Of a stretch of DNA of 64,000 nucleotides, positions 56,896 through 64,000 are shown in pieces. Origin of the DNA: Paramyrothecium sp. XJ0827. Taxonomy: Eukaryota > Ascomycota > Sordariomycetes > Hypocreales > Stachybotryaceae. Numbering within the stretch: the first letter of the stretch is position 1; each line of letters opens with the position of its first letter. The notes under the pieces are model-generated. The model was given only the letters and a program-made list of their open reading frames with translations, was not told where the DNA came from and did no database searches. The translations under genes and the position numbers were made by a program. Where the stretch lies: the NCBI GenBank assembly GCA_020881915.1, contig JAJFPB010000013.1, positions 186,001 to 250,000 on the forward strand, written 5' to 3'.

Positions 56896-57122
56896 CATTG
56901 ATGTACCTGCAGCGCTGACCTCAATTCAAGTATCAAGTCAAGTATTTCAAGTAAGTCAAGTAAGTCGATGACCCAGTTTATTTCAAGTAAGCAAGTTCAT
57001 AATGCTTCAAACTTGATTTACTTGAAATACTAGATTTTATGGATTTTCCTATCTCCTTGAGTACCGTTAGCCATGTAAGATGTAGCTGCCCCACAGCGTC
57101 TTAGTCAATGTGTCGGTACGTA

Positions 57123-57206
57123 GGCAATTGCTACGTGGGCATCACGTTTTGCTAAACGGGCATCAGGCTTATGTGGGCATCGCCTTTCGCACACTCTGAT
57201 TGGTTC
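57123..57206. repeat. MULE left terminal inverted repeat
   Basis: 84 bp, matching 61109-61192 in reverse complement with one indel and a few substitutions. It contains three GGGCATC units spaced 21 and 17 bp. Confidence 0.93.
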
Positions 57207-57463
57207 GAATTATCTCAGACCCACCGGTACAACTTCCGCGAAGGCGGTGAAGCTGTTTGACTAACAACCTACCCATACCGTTCCAAGTCGGCAGGCGTAT
57301 GGGGCATACTTAGCTTGGGAGCAATTGGTTGGAAGTTTTGTGCCAATTGGTCCGAACAAGCCTGGAACGATTCACTACTAGCCACTACCCGAAGCACAAA
57401 ATATAGTATACCTTGGTTAGTTTAATGAGTTAGGTACATCAGCATATGGATCTTTTCATGTAA

Positions 57464-58105
57464 CTAGCTATTTCGAACTACAATACAATCTTCCTCTGTA
57501 TTGACCACATACAAGGCTTGTTGTTCTTGAGTATCTCTGTCTATTCGTTTCCAAATATCGTCTACGCCTCTTCTCTTTGTTCCTAGAGGGTTATCACCTA
57601 ATTCCACAGCAACCTGGGCCTCGATACGGTCATCTTCAGCTTGACTCCAGTCTAGATACGCCATCATCTCCTCCTTGGTCCATTCCCTTGAGCCAGCTGA
57701 AGTGGTGCAATACTTTGACATCTGCTTGTAGTCGATACACCATGCATAGCTCTCCTTATTGTATCGGGATGGAAGGTTTTTTGCCTTCCGGTATTCTTGG
57801 TTGGTTTTGATACTACCGCTAGGTTGGGCCTTATACCAAACCGCTCTTGCAGCTTCGTATCTCTGATATATAGCCTTTGGGTCATCGAACCTTAGTGGCG
57901 GAGGAGGCAGAGATGGACTTGCTGAAGGAGATGATAGATTAATCGCCTGCGTAGGGGCTATGGTCTCGGCGATAGGCACTGCTGGTGATCCCGGGGCTAT
58001 TGTAGAGCTCATTTCGAGGTTTTTGTTCAGGGAATTCGGATCTGGTACCGCAGCAACCTGCGGGACTGTCTCTGGGCCGGGGTCGGAGAAAATTCCTGGA
58101 ACCAT
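57464..58105 (-). CDS. MULE second ORF, unknown function
   Basis: A 213-residue protein starts at ATG 58105; the frame is open slightly further up, but a stop precedes it. It begins about 30 bp after the transposase stop in the same direction. The N-terminal half is rich in proline, serine and alanine (SPSASPSLPPPPLRF). The C-terminal half is a charged globular segment with IYQRYEAARAVWYKAQ, SRYNKESYAWCIDYKQMSKYC and SREWTKEEMMAYLDWSQAEDDR. No zinc finger or catalytic motif is evident. A homologous fragment at 47615-47880 shows that it has travelled or been retained elsewhere. It could assist transposition or be a captured host segment. I do not recognise the family. Confidence 0.7.
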   Translation of the reverse strand: MVPGIFSDPGPETVPQVAAVPDPNSLNKNLEMSSTIAPGSPAVPIAETIAPTQAINLSSPSASPSLPPPPLRFDDPKAIYQRYEAARAVWYKAQPSGSIKTNQEYRKAKNLPSRYNKESYAWCIDYKQMSKYCTTSAGSREWTKEEMMAYLDWSQAEDDRIEAQVAVELGDNPLGTKRRGVDDIWKRIDRDTQEQQALYVVNTEEDCIVVRNS

Positions 58106-58136
58106 AACGGACAAATATTTGAATTCCGTTTATGTC

Positions 58137-60942
58137 CTACTTTATGGCATCTACTGCATGTCGGTGGTGCCTTTTTGCCGCTTCAATTGCTTTAGGGACG
58201 GGTGGAATTGATTCTTCACCAATGCCAACTAAGGTCTCCCACTGGCTCATCCGTCTTCGTATATTTGGCTGAATCCGCCGCCCACTCACACGTGCCCCTG
58301 TAGTCCTCCCAAATCCTAGAGTAGCTATATGTCTTTGCGAACTGGGATATTGAGATGGGCTATGGCTGATAGTGGGTTGGGAGTTCAGAGTCTGGCTTGC
58401 TTCGGCCGATAGTCTTGCGACCGATTCGCCTGCAGGCTGGAGTAGTTGGATATCAGGCTGGCCTTCTGTTTGACTTGCCTGAGATCCCTGTGAATGGAAG
58501 ACCGCTCCGATAGCCAGCCGTCTGGGAACGGGTTGAGCAGTGTTCTTTGGCTTTCCGCAAAAAGGTTTGGCAATATTTGGGTCGAGAATCCGTCGGTAGG
58601 GGTCATCTACCGTAGATTCCCGTAGATGCCACCGCTGATGGACCTCCCATTTGGAGAAGGGTCTACCAGATACAAGCTTAGAGTAGATCTTATGGTAGCA
58701 TGGAATGCCAAGCTCTACCGAAACCATGCAACTAACGTCACAGTCCCCAACCAGTTCTGGCTTAGGATTTGACTTTGTTGGTATGCCTTTAATGCCCTTC
58801 GGTACTGCCATGTAATCAGAGTTAACCCTCTAAGGGACATAATGGTCCGGAGTTCTCCAAGGTAGTCAGAGGACTGCCTAGAATATTCACGATTCGTGAG
58901 AATCCCATCCTGGGCACAACGGTCGTTAAAATTCGTTTCCTGGTCCGCCATCATCTCTTCAATAGCTTCGGCTAGCCGAAAAAGGTGACTCATGCCATTT
59001 AATAAGTAGCCCTTGATGCTGTTATTACTCGCTTCTGTCCCAGAGGTGACGCGTATACCGAAATTGCGATACCCTCGAATAAAGCAGCGTGCCCACTGTG
59101 CCCTAACAGGCACATAGACCCGATATAGATATAAGAGGATGGCTCTTTGGTCATCGAACTCTTTACAGAGCATAATCCACGCGTTGTCATGGTCTTTCTC
59201 GGTCTCGGCAAAGACAACGCCTCTCCACATCTCAAGGACCCCTCGATAGTCATGACCAATAAATTCAGCGACAGCTTCCTCCTGAGATTCGGATAATTTA
59301 ACTGCTAGTCGATCCTCGTTATTTAACGTCAGCTGATCTTGTGTGCAGCCAGGCGACCCTTCAGCGTCAGGTTCTTCGCGAGGCAATGTATCAATCACAT
59401 GCTTCCACCTTTGTTTGGCCCGGAGGAGTACGTTGGAGTTGATGTGGTGGATACAAAGCTGCTGCTGGGTTTCGGGAAAGGTAATAGAGATGGCAGCTTT
59501 CATCTGTTCGTCAAAGTCCGTGATGGCCACATCCGGAATACGGATATCGTATCGGGCTGCCAGATCTCGAATCGCATCTAGAAGAAACTGGAACCCCTCA
59601 ACCCTCTCATTATCAACGACCCCGAACGCAGCATTGTACACTGACCCAAGGCAGGTTTGTCCAGTCACCTGAAACAAGGGGAGCTTGAAACGATTTGTAC
59701 TATATGTATTGTCCAAGCTTAGGACTTCTGGAAAACGCTTCCACATGCGTAGACAGTATGGGAGAGTCCACACAAGCCCGACGAGCCGGTTAGGCTCACT
59801 CTCGTCCCATTTCGTAATATACGGTATTGTCCGCCTATCGAGCTGCTTTAATAATGCAGCACTTGTAGGGAGGCCATCAAGTTTCTCCCGGCCAATAGCA
59901 GCTCTAGCATTGTATATATCCTTTTGCGTGAGTACAGTCCCTGGATGTTTTTCCTTGACGATGCTGCGGACATCGCGGGCCCGGATGCCTACCCGGCGGC
60001 TAGATAACTTGATGGTTTCTTGTACCGCGGCGTCACGCCTGCGATGGGCTGGATGGGCGGATGGTCTGATGCTTGGTAGATGGTTGTGTTGGCTGTGCGC
60101 TGGATCATCGAGCTGGCGTAGATGCCAGTGATAATTGTTTTTCTCTAATGATTCGGCAACCATCTTCCACCTACAACCACACTTGCGAGATCTCCTCTTG
60201 CGAAGGCCAGCCCTTTTCTTATTAACCCTTGGCTCTCCGTATCGATCACATTCGAATGTGTAACGAGCTAGCCGGCCTTTACGGGTGAGACCATTTCGCT
60301 TGATGATGGCAAATCCATTCTCTTTTGCAAATGTGTTGACGCGGGTATATAAGGCCTCGGCAGTTGGCTCGAGTGGTCCTGGGACTGGTGGGTTTGGTAT
60401 AGCCCTTTTAGAGCCAGTCGTAGACTCCTGGGATATATACCCTGTGGCATCCTCCTCATCTGCCTGCAGAGGTGTTGTCGTATGCGGCGAGGTACGGTTT
60501 TCGTGAGAAGAGCTTCCGGGCGGTGAGCTATATAGATTATTGAGAGTTTCGAGAGCCCTTGTAGTCAGTCGTTCGTTGATGCCAACAGTGTCCCGAACAA
60601 GTTGCAGAGTCGATATTAGTTCACCGGGAAGCGGGCTATGCAGAGGGGTCGCATTCAGGAGTTGGGTATCAATATCGTGAGGTCTAAACTCGGTTTCTGG
60701 AGCTGGGATCTCGCCTACAAGCCTAGGGCCGGTTTTCCATTGGCATCATTCAAGCAGGTCGAGCATCCAGGCTGAGGATGTGGATGCGATCGCTGTCGTT
60801 TATTTGAATCCGATGAACCTGTTGTTATTGGCAACAGTCCCTCAATGTGGTTGCTTTCTAGACCTGAGGTTGGCTGACATCGCGATTGAGCATGGGTCGA
60901 GGCTAAAGTGAACAGGTGTATTTGGAAGACCAGCAAAACCAT
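58137..60942 (-). pseudogene. MULE transposase with FAR1-type and SWIM zinc domains
   Basis: Three frames make one protein of roughly 930 residues. 60715-60942 holds the N-terminus (likely ATG 60942). A frame without an ATG then spans about 60740-60164 and runs on as 60163-58715. It contains a FAR1-like DNA-binding domain (VNTFAKENGFAIIKRNG, YTFECDRYGEP, SRKCGCRWKM) and the MULE core (LSLDNTYSTNRFKLPLF, VAITDFDEQMKAAI, CIHHINSN). 58137-58811 gives the SWIM zinc finger (CDVSCMVSVELGIPCYH) and a disordered tail. One-base breaks lie near 60725 and 58750-58810. The acidic residues of the MULE core are in place. As written it is inactive. Confidence 0.85.
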
Positions 60943-61108
60943 CGTCTAACCCTTTTTCTGTCCTTTTCTTCATTCCCCTTTTCATCCCTTTTTACACCCA
61001 TCACTACATGTGACCCTTACTTCATCCCTTTCTGTGAGACTACCCAATTAGAAAGAGATACATCGGCAGAATTCGAAAAGCCTCGACTGCACTACCAAGA
61101 AAAATTTG

Positions 61109-61192
61109 AACCAATCAGAGCGTGCAAAAGGTGATGCCCACAGAAGGCTGATGCCCGCTTAGCAAAACGTGATGCCCCACGTAGCAATTGCC
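61109..61192. repeat. MULE right terminal inverted repeat
   Basis: Partner of 57123-57206. It lies ~170 bp upstream of the transposase start and so also holds its promoter. Confidence 0.93.
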
Positions 61193-61801
61193 CGCCGTCC
61201 TGTGAGCTGACTCAGTGGTCCGGTGTCAATTGAACCCTGCCCGAGAGCCGGCTGTTCTGAGCCCCTCTGTTCAATTCTTTGAAGCGTGGCCCCGATATTG
61301 AATATCAATGATTTGTCGTAGACTCCAGTCCCTTAGCGGATTATGTGAGTTAGAAAGGAATCTGCGAATTTCTGATTGAAGCTACGGTTGACTCTTGAGC
61401 GCATCCAACGCAATCGACCGCCGCCACCCATTTTTTTCTGAACATTAGACTCATTAGCCACGCCCTGCCAAAGAGCGTGACCAATCGAGAATTATTGCTC
61501 ACGGCTCGATTGTCGGCGATGCATTCGGTGATGCATCCGGTGACGCATTCGGTAGACACACACTTGCCTAGATCGAGGCAATCGCGATACGTCTTGGACA
61601 TTTTCCATCGTGCGATAGCACCGGAGGTATAAGTGTCTGGCTAGGTTAAAGGCTTTCTGCAACTTCTAGATTTATTATACGCACTCTGTGAAGCAAGTAG
61701 CATTGTGGTCTGATTGAAATACTGGATAGAGATTAAGCTAACTTATACACTAGAGCTATTAATACCTATAGTAGCTTATAATACTTCAGGAGATTATAAT
61801 T
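61193..61801. other. Intergenic; short 12-bp tandem repeat
   Basis: Three units of GATGCATTCGGT-type sequence lie at 61518-61553. Nothing coding is supported. It contains the 3' region of the oxidoreductase gene at its right end. Confidence 0.5.
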
Positions 61802-63022
61802 TTACTCAATCTTCAAGCAGACTTTACCGAAATGCTGCTGGGATTCCTAAATTTTCAAATATTAGCCTCTATATATACTTAGTAACATATATCACTACTT
61901 CTTAGACTTACTAGATACTCAAAAGCATCTTTAGCTTGATCGAGGGAGAAGATCTTAGGATCCACGACTGGGTGGATATCATTCCTCTCGATAGCAGCTA
62001 CCATTTCCTCCATCTGAGCCTTCGAGCCCACGTACAAGCCGCGGATTGTACATAGGTTAGTCAAGGCCTCTAAGGAACTCGGACTTGGTTCACCCGAGCT
62101 GCCGCCAAGGAAACCGATGAGGCTAATAATGCCCTCGTACTTGATAGCCTTCAGGCTCTGCTTCATCGTCCCAAAACCGCCCACCTCGAGGATATGATCA
62201 ACGCCAGCTTCATCAGGTGTAAACTTCTTGGCAGTCAAACCCCATTCGGGGTCTTCCTTGTAATTGATGACAAGATCAGCCCCCAGTTTCTTGAGCATCT
62301 CAGCCTTCACAGGAGACGATGTGGTGGCAATGACATTTGCCCCAGCAACCTTGGCAAACTGTAAAGAGTCAGCCACTCCATTGTTTCATATTTGATATGA
62401 GTGCTAGATTTCTTACCTGCAATGCTGAAATGCTCACGCCTCCAGTGCCTTGTACTAAGACTGTTTCACCCGGCTTAAGGGGCTTCAGGCCGTACAAAGC
62501 ATTCCAGCTCGTCAATGCTGCCCCAGTGAGCGTACTGGCTTCTAAGAAGTTCAGGTTCTTGGGGGCTCGGACAATGCCGTTTTCATTGAAAGCACCAAAC
62601 TGGCGAAACGTCCCGTCGACGGTACCACCAAGGCTGGTCGCGGCTGTCGCCACGTTGATTGGACCGTATTGGTGTCCCTGATTGAACACCGTGATAACCC
62701 TATCACCCTTCTTCCACTTGGTAACCCGAGGGCCTACCTCAACCACTTCGCCAGCCCCATCTGATCCGGCCACGACCGGAAGCTTGTAAGGGAAGACAAA
62801 TTTGCCCTGAAGTGCCGTAGTAAGCATACTGATGCTATGTGAGGGCTTCTATCACCGTACCTTCGGGGTGGCAACATCCCGATAATTGAGAGCAGCACCT
62901 TGCAGCTTAATGAGGACATCATTTTCACCAGTGGTGGGTATTGGAGCATCGACAAACAGAAAGCCGTCGAGGCCCTTCCTGTCGCTGTTCGTCACCCATT
63001 GCTTCATGGTTGCAGCCGTCAT
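61802..63022 (-). CDS. MDR-family NAD(P)-dependent oxidoreductase, 4 exons
   Basis: Exons: 63022-62861, 62806-62417, 62358-61912 and 61846-61802, with GTACGG/GTAAGA/GTAAGT donors and CAG/CAG/TAG acceptors; I checked phases at all three joints. The product is about 347 residues, normal for zinc-type alcohol dehydrogenase-like or quinone-oxidoreductase-like enzymes. It has a GroES-like N-domain (NYRDVATPK then GKFVFPYKLPVVAGSDGAGEV) and a Rossmann domain (VLVQGTGGVSISALQFAKVAG, then ADLVINYKEDPEWG). A C-terminal exon of only 14 codons ends in FGKVCLKIE. No structural-zinc cysteine cluster is seen, so it is probably zinc-independent. In-frame ATGs also occur at 63040 and 63007. Substrate unknown; likely cytosolic. 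Confidence 0.9.
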
Positions 63023-63040
63023 AATAGTAATTAGTGTCAA

Positions 63041-63786
63041 ATATATGATAGATAGTATCCTGCAAGCTGAGTCGAAGGTATGAGGGATGGTGATAGAAAT
63101 TGGTTGATGTCAATCACTGCTAAAGAACGGCAAGTCTTGCCTTATATACTGATGCCGTGGTATCGTGTATGCTACTGGTTATGCCGGCCTAGATTTCAAG
63201 GCCACAGTCAGTCTAACAGTCTGGAACCGGGCCTATTTTGATTATACAGCAGGTTGGGCCCGACTGCAGCGTTTGCCTAAGCTAAATGCAGATTTCAAAT
63301 CCCGAACCTACCTGTCCAACTCCCGTAATCGCAGGATTCACTGGCTCTCGATGGGAGGCCAACTGACCAATCAAAAATGGAGAAACCCTGAGTCTCCCGC
63401 GAGCTTCCATAAGGAGATTAGCCTAGTAATGTCGTCTCGCTCGCCCTAGCTTTTCACTAAGCTGGTCCCGGAACAGTTGGAGAATGACTTAGGCCGTGCT
63501 TAGTTGATTATTAGCTAAGTAACTAAAGTAACAGTCGCCACGACGAAGCAGGCAAGGACGCACTTTATCGTCAGTGTTAGAGTTTATGGAAACCCTATTT
63601 GCAGTGGGGAACACGCGAGACGTCCCTCACTCCGTAGGGCGACTTGTCAACTTGCCTAATGAAATCAGCCCGGCGAAAGCATTAATACTTAGCCTTGTTA
63701 CTTCAAGAAGGTCCTACGAGACGGATGCTTCGCAGGCCGGACTCCCCGCAAAGAGTAACAGTCATCATTGTCGCGCCTCTTTCGAC
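63041..63786. other. Intergenic between divergent genes
   Basis: This separates the minus-strand oxidoreductase from a plus-strand Zn2Cys6 gene, a head-to-head layout. A shared promoter is possible. Plus frames at 63165-63449 and upstream of 63787 have no recognisable domain. Confidence 0.5.
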
Positions 63787-64000
63787 ATGACAGAGTCGCT
63801 GCATCCTCCTCAGGTTAGATCCAAGCCCAGGAAGAGGCCCAAAGTTAAGGGTATCACATGGCTGAGGTTCTTGTATTCCGGCAAGCGTAAGTCCCATGCT
63901 GACACTCGCTGCAAGGCTGCTATCAATGCGCCCGCCGTAGGATAGACTGCGATGGAGCCCGCCCCTCATGCGTCAAGTGCAAGGTGAAAGGGCTCGATTG
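63787..64000 (+). CDS. Zn2Cys6 transcription factor, 5' part, cut by window edge
   Basis: The last ~85 bases encode CYQCARRRIDCDGARPSC then VKCKVKGLDC, a complete C6 binuclear zinc cluster (C-x2-C-x6-C-x6-C-x2-C-x6-C; the first Cys codon is at 63918). Fungal regulators of this class bind CGG half-sites. Upstream from ATG 63787 a basic segment (VRSKPRKRPKVKGITWLRF) ends in GKR. It is joined to the cluster if a 29-nt segment (63887-63915, GTAAGT at its start, GCTGAC inside, AAG at its end) is an intron. That is unusually short. Without splicing the frame stops at 63943. Being divergent from the oxidoreductase, it could regulate it, but nothing shows this directly. Confidence 0.72.

Larger units (their letters stand above)
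57123..61192 (-). mobile_element. MULE (Mutator-like) DNA transposon, 4.07 kb
   Basis: 84-bp inverted repeats at 57123-57206 and 61109-61192 begin GGCAATTGCTACGTGGG and differ at only about eight positions. Each contains three GGGCATC motifs (left: 57137, 57158, 57175). Between them, on the minus strand, are a transposase gene and a second ORF. No 8-11-bp target duplication is visible in the flanks. Confidence 0.92.

Noticed and set aside
57114..61201. Target site duplication of the MULE
   Set aside because: The 9-10 bp on the two sides (ending TACGTA left, starting CGCCG right) do not match at any offset I tried.

Overview
The window looks like a piece of an accessory, transposon-rich region of a filamentous ascomycete (Pezizomycotina). 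The evidence is short spliceosomal introns with GTAAGT donors, a Zn2Cys6 cluster, fungal Fot/pogo, hAT, MULE, Helitron and piggyBac relics, and a ~29 kb block of extreme TA richness in which repeat copies differ by CpA-to-TpA changes. That pattern is expected of repeat-induced point mutation (RIP). No species is claimed.

Layout. 1-13.03 kb: two Helitron RepHel genes in direct orientation on the minus strand, both full of frameshifts, with a small intron-less host-like gene on the plus strand between them (6.38-7.05 kb). 13.4-15.1 kb: open frames of unknown origin on both strands. 15.64-44.52 kb: an AT-rich RIP block. Inside it lie a nearly intact 11-exon hAT transposase gene (17.58-22.61 kb), RIP-mutated hAT pieces, a RIP-degraded LTR-retroelement remnant, a RIP-degraded pogo, a 525-bp hAT MITE with a perfect 8-bp target duplication (37.90-38.42 kb), and a pristine pogo element (32.00-33.86 kb). 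44.52-46.38 kb: a second pogo with two frameshifts, sitting exactly on the edge of the block. 46.4-50.5 kb: gene scraps (an RGS-domain protein, a MULE second ORF, a piggyBac cysteine-rich tail, a probable AA9 monooxygenase tail). 50.54-54.23 kb: a pogo element split by another pogo element. 54.2-57.1 kb: mostly empty, with a second piggyBac tail. 57.12-61.19 kb: a complete MULE with 84-bp inverted repeats, a FAR1/MULE/SWIM transposase and a second ORF. 61.80-63.02 kb: an apparently intact four-exon MDR oxidoreductase, the best host gene here. 63.79 kb to the end: the start of a Zn2Cys6 regulator.

The most interesting system is the set of four pogo elements. Their ~45-bp terminal repeats share one exact architecture: ACGT, then two copies of a motif spaced 17 bp apart at fixed positions. 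The motif itself differs in every element. The transposases are close relatives, but their putative N-terminal recognition helix differs in the same way. This looks like co-diversification of a transposase and its binding site. Other points of note are a frameshift shared by both Helitrons inside a conserved motif, a MULE whose second ORF recurs as a fragment elsewhere, and many one-base homopolymer changes that may be assembly errors.
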